Source: Rotaria sp. Silwood1
Taxonomy: Eukaryota; Rotifera; Eurotatoria; Philodinida; Philodinidae
DNA: 64,000 bases
Reading direction: 5' to 3'
NCBI GenBank assembly: GCA_905250075.1
Contig: CAJNOP010000027.1
Location: 1,284,741 to 1,348,740 of the forward strand
Each line of letters opens with the position of its first letter. The first letter of the stretch is position 1. The notes below the pieces were generated by a model. That model did not search any database. It saw only the letters and a program-made list of their open reading frames with translations, and was not told where the DNA came from. Both the position numbers and the translations under genes were made by a program. Shown here piece after piece: positions 10,801 to 23,598 of this stretch.

Positions 10801-13055
10801 AATTATCCATTTACTGTTAATTTCAGTTAGTTTCTTAAAATAGACAACCTTTGACTACAGTATTCAATGTTCAACCTAATATTATCATATTTTTATCATA
10901 TGTTCACCTTTATTCTAAATACTTTATGCTGTAAAAACCATTATTGAACATGTTTTTCTTATTCTGTTCAATTATTGAGAAAGAAAACAATAAAACTAAA
11001 GATATATTTGACATATTTTTGCAAAGACTTTACATTGTATATTTGTATTTATAAAACTTCTCTTTGTTTTTAGTGTCATTATCGTTTGGTTCGTATGTTT
11101 CCATTATCACTTAAAAATAATCCATCAGAAATCGATTCAACACAAATATTAATTGAAATATCTTCTTTTCTTAAACAACTTCCATCACGTCGTTGGCAAT
11201 CATCACCAAATAATGATTTTCCACTTCGTATTATTAAAACTTATCTTCAACAATTAGTCGATGAACGACAACGTTTAATTCTTGATGATTTATCACGTAT
11301 ACCCAATGATCAACAACCAATATCAGATGAAATGCGTCATTATATACATCGTAAATTAAAAGCAATAACTGTATCATCAACAAATAGTGAACAAGTAACT
11401 CAACAACATCAAATTATGTTAAAAACAATTTTTCAAAAATTTGCTCGTCGTGAACAAGTTAAAATTGGTTTAGAAGAATTATATGATTTTAAATTACGTT
11501 TTCCTAATGTTGATATTAATCCATTTTTGGCAACAACAGCTGATGCTTTTCAAAAATTTATACATGAAGGTTTAGCACGTGTACATGCTCAACGTACAGC
11601 AGCAGCAGCAGCAACAGCATCAGCTGCTACTACTACTACATCAACAACAACAAATTTACCATCACCATCTTCAACTATTCTTCGAGATAAAACACAAACA
11701 ATAACATCTGCTCCAACACAATCATCACCAAATTCATTTTATTCACAGTATGATTTACTGATTATGAGTCATTTTAGACAAAATGGAACTTATCCAATTT
11801 TGATTCTTTATAAGATTTTCTTTATCTGTATGAGATCTTTTAGTACAGATATATAAAAATGTTAGCTCTTTTAGTTAATTATTTATTAGTTAAAAAGTAA
11901 TTAGTAAATATCTTCTTAATCAAGAGAAAAGTATTTGAAAACTGCAGGTTAGATTCAACGGCGCAAATTACGTCTATGGGTAAAATTTTCAGTTAGATCG
12001 AAGTATAAAAACACTTTTTTTCTTTTTAAATAAAAACTGGTTCTCTAGAGATTCTGAAGAAGGATTTGTATATTCATATTCCATCATATCACTAACGAAA
12101 AATAACTTGAATTTTTTGAAAAATTTACGTATACGTAGAAAAAATTTTAGAAATGAGTTATTGTAGCCTTAGGAATTGTTTAGATTAAATTGTTAAAAAT
12201 ACTGTTTCAATTCGATGCTTCTTTTTTTAAACTAAAATTCATCAAGTAAACGTCGATGTTCTTTAACGCTAGTTTTTTTTCAGGTTATCTAGATTAACTT
12301 ACCTTATATGTAACACATAAAATTTAACTCGAAGAAAATATATTAGAGAAATAAATTGTTTGTTGTTTTTTTTTGTTTTCTTAAATTAAGATATGCACAA
12401 ATTCATGAAGAAAAATTACGTGCATTAAAAGAACAATTTGTTTGGATCGATACATTACCAACATCAACAAATATTGAACAACAAAAATCTATATCTGATG
12501 ATGATTTTGTTACAATTTATAATAAACGTATGACAGCTATAAAAGAAAAATTTCGTGATCAACTTGGTAATACATTTGCATCATCATCATCATCAACACC
12601 AATTGATTCTCAAGTTTATGCACAACATCTTGCTCAAATGCGACAACAATGTGGTCTAGCTGCAACACCAATTACAACAGGACAGGTAAATTTGGTCTTG
12701 TTTTTATTTTAGTATTTTATATTCAATACTTTCTTTTTTTTGTTATTATTTAGGATCCATTTGATGCTGAAGTATGATTCCTTGTTTTTTTTTCTCTTTA
12801 TTTTGTTGTATATAAGAGTTTGTTCTTATGAATTTGATTTAGTTGGAATCTCGTTTAAATAATGGTGGTACAGCAGCTAGTGGTGCGACTGGAGTAAATG
12901 CTCGATCAGCAGCAGCTGGACGATCAAATAAAACATCGGAACCTCAAGTAGAGCCATCTCCATCATTGTCAACTGCTATGGATCCATCAACACAACGTAC
13001 ACGTGAATTACTTCGTCAACGACTTGAACGTGTTAAACAAGGCATTATTGAGTGA
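7838..13055 (+). CDS. CKAP5: CKAP5/XMAP215/ch-TOG microtubule polymerase, C-terminal half
   Basis: XMAP215-family proteins bind tubulin through TOG domains and speed growth at microtubule plus ends and spindle poles. Visible exons: 7838-7917, 7970-8269, 8405-8757, 9634-10246, 11074-11747, 12391-12685, 12754-12771 and 12843-13055; all join in phase and give about 847 residues to a TGA. The first exon enters from a gap. The order matches the family C-terminus: basic, Pro/Ser-rich linker (RGEPRPPPS); helical repeat region (SLAQIDEVL, then NDFPLRIIKT); an EGLARV-like helix; MRQQCGL (family RQRCGL); and terminal LLRQRLERVKQG (family LKKRLERIK). The seventh exon is an 18-base micro-exon encoding DPFDAE. 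The 876-base third intron carries a dispersed repeat. The N-terminal TOG array is absent from this window: upstream of the gap there is only transposon DNA. Confidence 0.9.
8810..9595 (+). repeat. Dispersed repeat family R1, copy in CKAP5 intron
   Basis: The copy starts with GTTAGCGTAATCCCTG (8810) and ends with TTTAGATTATATTTCACA (about 9578). The same start and end motifs bound stretches at 17258-17458 and 23599-24067. It fills most of the 8758-9633 intron, so the intron's size is explained by the insertion. Confidence 0.55.
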
Positions 13056-15623
13056 TCTATATTGTATATAATAGTTTCATGACATTCTTCTATTCTATTT
13101 TTACATAATTCAATTCTTTGGCTTGATAAAACAGACACATACACGCATACATATATATATAAATACACATATATGCAAAACACAAAATGATCTCATCTTG
13201 CTCTTTTTTTGTTCGATATTATTTACTAATATTCATTGCTGTTTGTCTTATGAAGAAAGTTTTCTTTTTTCTTTTCTTTTTTTTTTTTATTGTCATCTTC
13301 TCCTGTTAGCAATAAATTCTTAGGAGGATGTGTGCGCTTCAAATATTATCAAATAATAATTAACAGTAATATGAGCAGCTTATGATTCAAACATTCTCAG
13401 TTTTTGTATAAAATGAACTCATTTATTTATGCTGTCTTAATTCATGAATGATGTAAGTAACTAACTGTCAGTTACATAAAAGAATTTTAATGATAAAATT
13501 AATTACAATGTCAATAAATCAATTGAGTTCATCTCTTCGTTCTCTTTTTTACATATTGAAGTGCCCAAATATTATAGAATTTGATTTTAAAAAACTGCAA
13601 CATTTACATGCTAGTAATGATAAATGTAGACTCTTTGATATTTTCATCATAGATATAAACGATTTAGATCTAATACCAGAAAAAATTTAATTGATTTCTC
13701 TTTACTCAAAGTTACGTTATTCAAAGTATACTAACCGTAATAGAATTTGTTTAAAGAGAAGATAAGAGTAGAATAGTTGGCTATGATATAAAATCACATA
13801 CAAATATTTCTTTGAGTACTATTGCTCAATCATAATGGCTAAGAACTTGTAAAAATGTGTAATCATTCTTATCAGCAAGTACTAAATCACTCAAGAAGTT
13901 TAAGGCTACTTTACATGAATGGTTCATACAATATGAACATTTAATTTCTTTTATTATAGAATACTCCTAACTCATGTGGAATTAAAACTTTTCTTTTTAT
14001 TGAAATGTAATCATGACTTTTCTCTATCTGTAATATGAAATTGAAGTATTAGTTCTTAATAGATTCTGAAGTATACTTATTTTACAATCGATCGTCATTG
14101 TTAAAGTTTGAGACTCTCTCCCTAAAAATACAAAAACTCGATTGAAGTATATTATTTTCACTTCAAAATTATACCAAATATTCCAGAATGTCTTTTGATT
14201 ATTCAGACAAAGTATAAGATAGATATTGAGAATCGTCTATTCTAATATATTTTTCTGTATTTAATATCTATCATAATCATATAAAAATATAATAATGAAA
14301 ATCTAGAAGAAAAATATTCGTACGTTATATATTGACAAGAAGATTTCACACGTATTCAAATTCCAAGTCATTTCATTTATTTTACATCAACGAAGGTTAA
14401 ATTTCGTATAAGATCATCGTTTCTTTTTGCCAAAACAAAAGAAAAACCAGTGAGAGATGAGTATGGTGTGCAAGACAATTAAGATCCATACATTCATTCC
14501 TATATCTACAATAGTGCAATCCAACTTTAATCATGTGTTAATGACATTTTTATAAATAAATTTTCGGACGAATATCTTTTAATAATTCTAGCTTTTAATT
14601 TTTGTATATTTGAAAGAATTTTTATTTTTCGAGAATATTTATCTTTCGATATTTGTGTTTTCGATTATAACCTAGAGAATCAGAAATTTGTCACTAATAG
14701 GACTGAAATATATTACAAATTTTGTAAACGAATCGTTTTTTTCTAAATAATCTAATGACGATTGGAAAAGAAGCTTATTGATATTGTAAAAAAAACTGTC
14801 AATATAAAAATACTAAAAAGAATAAAATGAAGAATTTATGTTTTTTTTCTGAAATTCTATCAGTTTATTAGATTCATTGAACATTGTTATACTAAAAAAA
14901 AAACCTTATTTGTATCTTCAAATACATCTATAATACGTAGCTTCTTTTCTTCTAATGATAATATATACGATACATACCGTAGGAAGCGGTAAATATCATT
15001 TTATTCTGCATGTCTTCAGTTCAACTACCATATTAGCCTACTTGACACATTGATTTAATTATTCAGTAAATTTTCGATCACATCATTCTTTCGTACAACG
15101 AACTTTGACATATATTGTTAACTTTTCACCAATCTATTAATTGACATCGACGATAAGGTCTTTTTGCTGTATTAAATACCAAAATTCATCATATTTACAG
15201 TAATTAAAACCTATAGTAGAAATCTTAGATTTATTGAATGCTGCCAATGATTGTAAAAAGCTTCAGAATGATGTAAGTACTGATATTACTGACGTGTTTG
15301 TTTTTCATTGCTAAGAAAACATACCCAATAATCATTGACTTTCTTCTTCCACTCGTACTTACTAGGACCTAAGGATGGAAGTCACAACGATCTCAATTGG
15401 AACTTAAATTCACTACTTTCTTTGAACATATATGGGAGTTTAACAAAGTAGTTCTAAAGAAGTATTTGATCTTTCTATGAAAATCAAACCATATCAATAC
15501 TAATTAGTTCTTCATATACGAATTCAACATTTCATTGGATCAATGTTATTTATATTTTTATAATCTAATTAGGAACAAATTATTTTTAAATAATATATGA
15601 TTTGATTGCCTTGTCGTTTTTTT
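13056..15623. other. CKAP5 3' flank and intergenic DNA
   Basis: The first ~260 bases downstream of the CKAP5 stop are T-rich with an AATAAA at about 13310 that could serve polyadenylation. The rest is AT-rich. The 66-codon frame at 13490-13690 has no recognisable features and I do not call it. Confidence 0.5.
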
Positions 15624-16916
15624 TTATTTCAAAATAATACGTAATAAAAAAATTCGTTTATAAAACGATTTCCAACAAACATGTATAAATCGTTTTACAA
15701 TAACAATTACAAGCAAAATATATATTATTAATATGATAATCCTATCGGATTTTGTAAATGAACTTTTTCTTAATTTCTGTTGAATTTTATTTCCATGAAT
15801 AAGATAAGTATTTGGATTATCATATAAAAATTCTATATTTGTTTCATTACAACTTGTATGCCAACAATTTTGAATAAAATCTGAAAATTGAAATTTATGC
15901 CAAAATTTTTTTCCTTTATCTGTATTTTTCAATAAATATAAAAATAAATCAAGATCATATCCAACTGATTCTTTCGAATCAAATTGTTGTTCATATGCAA
16001 AATATTCAATAAATTGAATAAAATTTAATGATAAATGATACAATGCATTTCCATTTATATGAAGAAAACGTTGTCCAATGGGTTGAAAACCACGATAAAT
16101 TGATCCGATCATCCACCATTGTGTTGTAATATATGATTCTCTATCTTGACTATTGATTATTTGTTCAACAATAGCATCTAACCAATATGAACGAATTGGT
16201 CGTGTATCAGGTTCCATAAGAAAAAAATGTGTATAACCATAATAACGTAATGAAATATTACTAAATTGTTCATTGATAAATAATTTTTTCCACATTATAG
16301 CACTACCAAGTGGATATCGATTTTCTTTTTTCGATAAATCTGCAGCAAAAATTCGAATATTTTTAAAACACTTATTTGAATAGTTTATTTGACGAGTTAT
16401 ACTATCTAATTTTGATAATTTATTTTCATTATGATATAATATTAAATCAATAGAATTTAATTGATTTCGACATGGTGAATAAATTTTTTCAAAATTTAAT
16501 TGATCAATTAAATTATTAAATTGACTTCGAATAAATGGAATAACAATAGCAAGATAAAATCGTTTTCGAATTAAATCAATATAATTATATTTACCATTAT
16601 TATAATGATTAAAAAGTGTATTATTTATTAAAAAAAATTCGTTTTTAACATTTATTATTGAAATATTTTCTTTGTGTTTATATTTCAATGGAATAATTTG
16701 AATATTTTGATACATTTTTAATAATTTTCGTTGTCCAATAGTTAAACCCATATCACGTACAATTAACTGACTATTGTCAGGTGTATATCTATGAAATGAA
16801 CCAATTAAATTTTCTAGATCCATAAATTGAGATGAATTACAACTTGTTTCAAATTTTAATAAAAATGAATTCACTAATGGAATTATATTAATAATTAAAG
16901 TATAAAAATAAAGCAT
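15624..16916 (-). CDS. Intronless membrane-anchored glycosyltransferase-like protein
   Basis: A single 430-residue frame without introns. It begins with a hydrophobic leader (about residues 1-20) and ends with a transmembrane helix near residues 390-412 followed by basic residues, suggesting a lumenal catalytic region held in the secretory membrane. The middle has a glycosyltransferase-like layout: YPLGSAIMWKKLF, then FFLMEPDTRPIRSYWLDAI (the acidic EPD resembles a metal/nucleotide-sugar binding site), WMIGSIYRG, HINGNALY and GYDLDLFLYL. I recall this EPD.RPIR.GWLD / GSIYRG / HINGNALY pattern from plant, algal and protist glycosyltransferase-like proteins rather than typical animal enzymes. 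Sugar donor and acceptor cannot be told. The absence of introns, among intron-rich neighbours, fits a transferred gene but does not prove it. Confidence 0.6.
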   Translation of the reverse strand: MLYFYTLIINIIPLVNSFLLKFETSCNSSQFMDLENLIGSFHRYTPDNSQLIVRDMGLTIGQRKLLKMYQNIQIIPLKYKHKENISIINVKNEFFLINNTLFNHYNNGKYNYIDLIRKRFYLAIVIPFIRSQFNNLIDQLNFEKIYSPCRNQLNSIDLILYHNENKLSKLDSITRQINYSNKCFKNIRIFAADLSKKENRYPLGSAIMWKKLFINEQFSNISLRYYGYTHFFLMEPDTRPIRSYWLDAIVEQIINSQDRESYITTQWWMIGSIYRGFQPIGQRFLHINGNALYHLSLNFIQFIEYFAYEQQFDSKESVGYDLDLFLYLLKNTDKGKKFWHKFQFSDFIQNCWHTSCNETNIEFLYDNPNTYLIHGNKIQQKLRKSSFTKSDRIIILIIYILLVIVIVKRFIHVCWKSFYKRIFLLRIILK

Positions 16917-17257
16917 GTCAAAACTAAATTATTAATCAAATCAACGTTTACTGAACATATCTAAACATAATATAATAATATAAAATTAGATTATGCAACA
17001 CAAATTATTGTTTTTCCTATAAATTATCGTATACTATTGAAATAACAACGTGATTTAGTTTATGATGTTGTTAATAGATATCCTCTCTCTAGTTAAAAAT
17101 GTAAACAGACAACTATTATCTTCCATTTTTATCTAAAAACTTGCAACAGTTATTCAACTAAATTCAAACACTAATGAGAAAAATTCTTTTTTTTTACGAT
17201 TTTTGTCTACACTATAGACCTTGATTAATAATTAAATATGAAAGCTAAAGGAAAAGC

Positions 17258-17458
17258 TATTAGCGGAATCCCTGCGGAATTAATATGTCAAACATGATGT
17301 AGATACTGCTGTTAATCATAAGGAGATTATTTCATTCTATCTATTTAAAGTTATTTTAATATATGAGCTGCTTAGATGTTTATGAGATGATGAAGAAACG
17401 AGACCCATTCTCATTTCAGCTTTTATACTTTAACATTCCTTTTAGATCATGTTTCGCA
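17258..17458 (+). repeat. Dispersed repeat family R1, short copy
   Basis: Starts TTAGCGGAATCCCTG (17260), contains ACTGCTGTTAATCATAAGGA, and ends TTTAGATCATGTTTCGCA (17441). The same order is seen in the 8810 copy. It is internally deleted relative to the other two. Confidence 0.55.
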
Positions 17459-20400
17459 AAATATTTAGTGAAAATATTTCATATACTCGTTTATCATAAG
17501 AGATCAAGAGAAAAGTCTTGATTTGAATTCCAGTTCAGGAAAAAAATAATCACTAAAGATATGAGTATTAGTAAATTATGTTAACATGCAACTTTTCAAA
17601 TCGAAGAGAAACTATTTTCGACAAGACTTGTTCACCAACATTGATTTTGTATAAGTAATAGAAAAAAAGAAGACTGTCAAATTACATCTATCGATACAAA
17701 AATTCACAATAATATGTAAGTAAATCATTGAAATCTAACTGAAAAAGCTTCATGAATGTATTCGTCTATCACAATTATTTCAAAATATATTTAAAAAAAC
17801 TAAAACATCGACGAACTCATGAGAAGTTATATTAGAAGTTGTACAGCATTGACCTTATGTTTATTAACGTTCATAAGCAGAATTATGTATTGGCTAATAT
17901 ATAACCAGAATACGCTTCTACGAATTTCGATTCGAAAATGATTAAACATCTACAAAATAAAACATGATTTCCTGCGGATTAGGTGATAAGAAAGCATGAT
18001 TTAAAGTCATTTCGCTTCAAAATTTTGAAGTATGGCCTACAGATTTGTGAGTTATTTACTATCCAAATGTGATAAAATTATGATGGTAGACAAAAACAGA
18101 CGATTATTCTCTTATCTCTTATCACTGCACCACTTTGCAGTCATAAATGCACAACAAATGATAGAACAAGTAAATTTTTCTGACAACATTCGTTCAATTT
18201 TAAAATTTTAAAAATCGAAATTCGTAACAGGCTACTCGAATTTTATATCAACAAATTAATTACATTTGTTTATAAATGTTAATGAACATATAATGAATAT
18301 TGTAGAACTTTTAGGATAACTTTTTTTCTTTCATGCGATATTTATTTAATCCTCTACCCATGATAGTGCCTAAAGGGACATAATTTTTGAAAACAAGTTG
18401 CACATGAGATAGAGAAAAGCAAGCAGAAGCGGAGCAGAGAGCACAGAGCAGAATTATATGCGTGTCTTCTACGGCGGTTCAACATAACATTGAAATACGA
18501 CCTTCCAACTTCGCACATACATTCCAGAGATACGACCGACACATTGCTTTTCAGTTACTGTATATGACGTTGTTCTAAGACATATTACTTGTACGATAAG
18601 GCTGTAGTCAGTATGCTTGTACGATATGGTTAGGACAATGTGCTTGTTTGGAGAGGAGGAATAGAATTTCGTACGCTCTAGTTCTGAATCAGAGACGAAC
18701 CCCACTCGACTAGGGCTCCCATTTTAAGATAACTTTTCAAGCATTCTTCCATGCTTTGAAACATTTTTCTTATTTTAAGATGACTTATTACTGTGAGATT
18801 TTTTTGCATATTTGGAAATGATTGTGAGATTCTTAATGAAACATCTTGTAAGCACGATCTTATCAAGACTTTGAAAAAATGATTCTTTTGTGTATATCTT
18901 TATCCTATCAAATAAAACTGTACCTAAGATCTTTGCAAGATCTGTTCAAAGATTCTCACAAGACAAAGTCATACAAAAAGACATTAGTTGTGATTATTTT
19001 TTCCTAAGATCTTAAAGTAAAATAAAAAAGTGACATGATGAATTTATTTACATAAATAAATTCTTTAAAGGCTTTCAACTATGTTCCAAAAGTCAATCCT
19101 ATTAACTTGTTGGTCTCATGATATGTAAGAAATTTTGCAATAGTGAGGGTACTTGTCAATTAATGAAATTAAAATAATGAAGAACATTTAGAAGAAAAAA
19201 AAGCCAGTTAAACAAAATTTATAAAGTATTGAGGGTGTGTTTTTATTAAAAACTGATGTTTTATTAGAACACAACTGATGTCAAGTTACAATACAAGATT
19301 GTTTAGAATTCAAATTTCCTCAAGATAGGGTTTTTATTGAAAAACGATGAAATAAAAAATTTTTTAAATTTTACTGTCAATGCTATCATTAATGCAGATG
19401 AATCATTTGACTTACTTTTTTTAAAGTGATTATTGTAAAATGATACAAAAATTGGAAATATTAAAATAATTTTTCTTCTATATTTATATATAAGTGTTTA
19501 ACTTATCAAATAACTATTTCTTACATACAGGACCGTCAATATAATGTCACCATTACCATCTGATGCCTTGAACTAAAAATCAATATTGAATGATCACACA
19601 GCATCAGAGACAACAATTGTATATTGTCCAACAGCTGGGAATAATAATAAAACAGAATAACAAGAAAAAGCCTGAAGTTTAAGTCTTTGGCTACCGACAA
19701 AAGAGAAGGAAAAAACTATTTTGCAAAAAATTTCTTCGGTTCTTTTATAAAACGATTCTATAACGTGCCTTAATAAAATGGTGATTTTTGAAGTGCATGG
19801 TGCCCAACGTTTGTTTTTACGCAAATGCATCTGAAAACCGTACATTATGAATGATTACTTAATTCACGTAATGATGAAGCTCATGACATATATATTTGTC
19901 GGCGGTAGCCAAAGACTTTATCATTACGAAAAAATTAGACGTAAACATTAAGAAGCGCAGACGAAACCTGTTTGATTTGGCTGTAGTTTTCACTTTGTTT
20001 CAATTTGTATAAATAGACACATTTTTGAACTAATGAAAATTGCTTATGTGAACTATAGAAATTCTTGTATCTGTTATCAAGATCTTATAACTTTGTATCT
20101 AAGATCTAATTGCAGATCTTGGCACAAAATCATGAAATTATCTTGTACCTAATTTTTCAAAATCTATTCATGTTTCTATACTTTGTATCTTGATCAAGAT
20201 CTTGCGTACAAGATGATTCCACTAGGAATAGAAATATTTTTGAGTATTTTCACGAGGTTCCAAGGAAGCATACAAAATTCATTTTCGATTTTGATGAAAT
20301 TTGCAGAGTTTGTGAAGTGTGTAATTCAAAGAATTTTAGTTGACAAATTTCTTGAAAAGATTTTCTTTTAATAGAAATATACCAAAAATACTTAAAGTAG

Positions 20401-20840
20401 TACAACTTTGACAGTACAGAATTCCTAATATTTTTGAGACAGCTAAAATATTAAGTTAACTTTATTCAATAATATTTCCGCAAATAATCTTAACAGAACG
20501 AATTAAATACAAAATATTAGATCAGCCGATTTTATCTGTGAAAAACGCGAGTTGAATCAAGTTTTATGAATTTATTTTATAATCCTTGTTCATTGCTAAA
20601 AATGAATATGTTTAGTTTTTTTTTACATTATCTTATGAATGACTGGATGATTAGGGCTCGAAGTTGTCTCATTAGATAGAAAGCAGTATAGCCTGCAAAG
20701 TAATTCTACTTCAATGGCCAACATAGACAGTAGGCAGAACGCTTTAATTCAAAAATTGTCGAAAATTCGAAATATGGGTGGTACTTTACTTTTACTTTAC
20801 AAAATAAAGGTAAATGAATCCTTTACTCTTAAAAAATAAA

Positions 20841-20940
20841 NNNNNNNNNNNNNNNNNNNNNNNNNNNNNNNNNNNNNNNNNNNNNNNNNNNNNNNNNNNN
20901 NNNNNNNNNNNNNNNNNNNNNNNNNNNNNNNNNNNNNNNN
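20841..20940. other. Assembly gap (100 N)
   Basis: Exactly 100 N in repeat-rich intergenic sequence. Confidence 0.95.
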
Positions 20941-22192
20941 TCTATTTTTTGAATCATTTATTGCATAACGTGATGCTTCTCGCTAAGAGAATCAAGACAA
21001 CAAAAAAAGTTTGTCACAATCAGAATAGAAGTTTTTTATTTTCTTTATTGTCACGTGACTCGCTTCTAGTGATTGTTGTTATAAGAGCTGACGTAGCATC
21101 TTTGGACGATGTGCGACGGTCTCTCGCTCTCTTCAAGCTTTTGGTCAACAAGTTTACGCTTCCAATGGCTTTCTGATTGTTGTCTCGAACAACTTTCCAA
21201 GAAGTAAAAATTGTACAAGGCTTTTACTAAACTACAGGATAGTCATATCGTTTGTGGCATAATTTTTCTTGCAAATCAAATAGTGATTAACTATTGCTTT
21301 TTCAAATTTCAATTGAAATGCCACTTTTTGATTGATGCCATGTTACAAATCTTCTGAGATATGTATAGTATACTGATAACTGATCGGATAAATCTATACA
21401 TTGTTTCCATTCATTGCAATCGAGCATTATTTAGTGAGTTATTGCTGTCTTCTATATCGATTTCTTCAAATCACATATAAATCAGTGCAAAACTTCAGTG
21501 GCTTTCATATACACAAGAGGAAAGAGTCAAAGATAATGCAACGGAAAGAATACAAGAGAAAAAATAAAACAAAGTTGAGTAATTATTCAATTTGACGTGG
21601 AAGAGAACCGTATATGTAATAATACGAATAAGAAAAGAAAAACAACTCACGTCATATACTTAAAAGACCAACGATTGCATTTATCTGAAGGTGAATGTAC
21701 GAGAAAATGAATCTATTCAAGCTATTTTCTCAAAAAATCTATTTGTGTCAAATATGTTAAATAAATGCTGACAGTTATATTTGATGCTGAATTCAAGAAA
21801 TAGAAATTTCGATCGAGGAGAACATCACAACTAAACTATGACTATATATAATAGTAACCTATGACACTCGTTTACGTTCATCATATTCGCTAGCCAAATA
21901 CGGCTGCCATTTTTATCCTATTTCGTTATCTATGGTGGTTTAGAAACGTGCTTTTTTAATCAGAGCTTTGTGTTACATTGGAAATTTTTCTATATTATGT
22001 ACTTTTATAAAGCATTATCTTTCGATTTTAATCCATACATGAATTAATATTAAATACTAGAGATTATATGCTTTTTTATAAACATAAAAGTTCATTAAAT
22101 AGATAATGAACATTTAGATCTGTTATGATTCATGTCAACAAGAATATATCATACACTGCACATCATAGGCAATATAAATAGAACATCTATTT

Positions 22193-22645
22193 TTTTCGAT
22201 TGATTTTCGACCATATTCGCGTTTCGATTCGTATAGTCATTAACAGTACATAAGGTATTACTCAGTTTATTCTAAAAATCTCGATCATGAATAATAAAAA
22301 CTCATTGAAAACATTGTAAATAAGTCTCATCTACTTTTGTATAGTTGTAATAAAAATTTCTTGCTTTTTTTTTGAACCTTTTTGATTTTTCTCTCATTTT
22401 CAGTTCATATAACCCCTTTTCAACTAGTGATCTTCACTAAAATTGAGAGAAAAATCAAAACGGTTTGAAGAATAATACATTTTTTTAAAACTATACGAAC
22501 ATAGATCAAGAACAATTGCAATGTTTTCAATGAGTTCCCGTTAGTTATGACTGAAATTTTTAGAATAGACCAAGTAACACGGTATGTACTATTAATAAGA
22601 ATATTAATCGAAACGCGAATACTGAAGAAAAGTAATCGAAAGAAT
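22193..22645. repeat. Foldback (palindromic) MITE-like element
   Basis: Long inverted repeat. The left arm TATTCGCGTTTCGATT (about 22214) pairs with AATCGAAACGCGAATA (about 22607), and TTATTCTAAAAAT (22269) pairs with ATTTTTAGAATAGA (22555). Arms are roughly 200 bases and imperfect. It ends about 20 bases before the hAT-like element at 22668. Confidence 0.7.
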
Positions 22646-22940
22646 AGTTGTACCGTTTATTTTATATCAGGGGTCGCAGCGGCATGTGTTCCAAAATCAG
22701 GAAAGCAGACAGGAATTTTTTTTTAAAAAATCAGGAATTTTCATAAAAATCAGGAATTATAAAGTTTGTTCTAATATTGCTTCTTTTGGAGTCAAATCTG
22801 CGTAAGAGTAGGTGCGACAGTCACGGCTAGTTACAATTAAAACGTAGGTTGCTCAAGTAAACACTAAGACTTGTTGAAAACAGAATCAATTGTGCAGGAA
22901 CTTATTCTTTTATTGAGATACACACACTTTTCATCCTGTA

Positions 22941-23560
22941 TTGTTTACTTTTTGTTCTTTTCCATTGTCATGCTTTTATTCTAATTTGTTATTCTCTCTA
23001 CATATAAAACAATCATGTTATAGCGATTCAGTTTCGAAAAATGTACCCCCTCAATTAGACATTTTCAAATGCCGAAAAATAGTATTTTGCTCAAAATGGT
23101 TGCAAAAACTAGAGAATACCGATAGAGTATGTTCTGTGCAGCTTAAGAAAGGTAAAACTCCCAGTTCTTTTTAATGCATTGTGTGTCGTACAGATGATCT
23201 CAGCTGCGCTAACGGAGGATGGAATGGTATAAAAAGACATTTTGATCGGTCAAAACATATTCAATGTGTGAAACATGTGTTTGGTTCTGTTCCACCTATT
23301 GCATCAAATGAATAATCACTACCTTTGTCAAACACTAAAAATGCTAATAGTGTATGTTCAGCAATACTATCCACAAATGAAAACACAATGAGAATTCCTT
23401 TTGTTATTATTCAGAAGGATAAAAGAGCATTAATACATGAAGAGAGTAAGTGTTTGGAATTAATATTTACTATTTTTATGGCAAATTCATTTCACCAGCT
23501 AGTGTGTAAAAAGATAACAAGATATCAGAACGTGAGAATAAACCTGGGTGAACAGTTTTA
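22941..23560 (+). pseudogene. Transposase fragment with BED-like zinc finger
   Basis: A reading frame from about 23030 has RCxxC/HxxxxH spacing typical of fingers in hAT-like transposases: CIVCRTDDLSCANGG then KRHFDRSKHIQCV (about 23174-23270). The frame is broken by TAA codons at 23172-23174 and 23312-23314. The catalytic RNase-H-like part is not recognisable downstream. It belongs to the element with termini at 22668 and 24223 and is not functional. Confidence 0.6.
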
Positions 23561-23598
23561 GATACTTTAATATCATCATAGAGAAAAGGAGAAAAAGT

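Larger units (their letters stand above)
16917..22192. other. Gene-poor stretch with repeats, one GC-richer patch and a gap
   Basis: No credible gene. It holds an R1 repeat fragment (17258-17458), a patch richer in G+C at about 18360-18720, scattered AAGATC-containing words at 18850-20210, and the gap at 20841-20940. After the gap (20941-21180) base composition is slightly coding-like (frame with DVASLDDVRRSLALFKLL), but I recognise no protein. Confidence 0.45.

Noticed and set aside
18670..18720. Possible tRNA near GACGAACCCCACTCGACTAG
   Set aside because: No cloverleaf with a proper T-loop and matching acceptor stem could be drawn.
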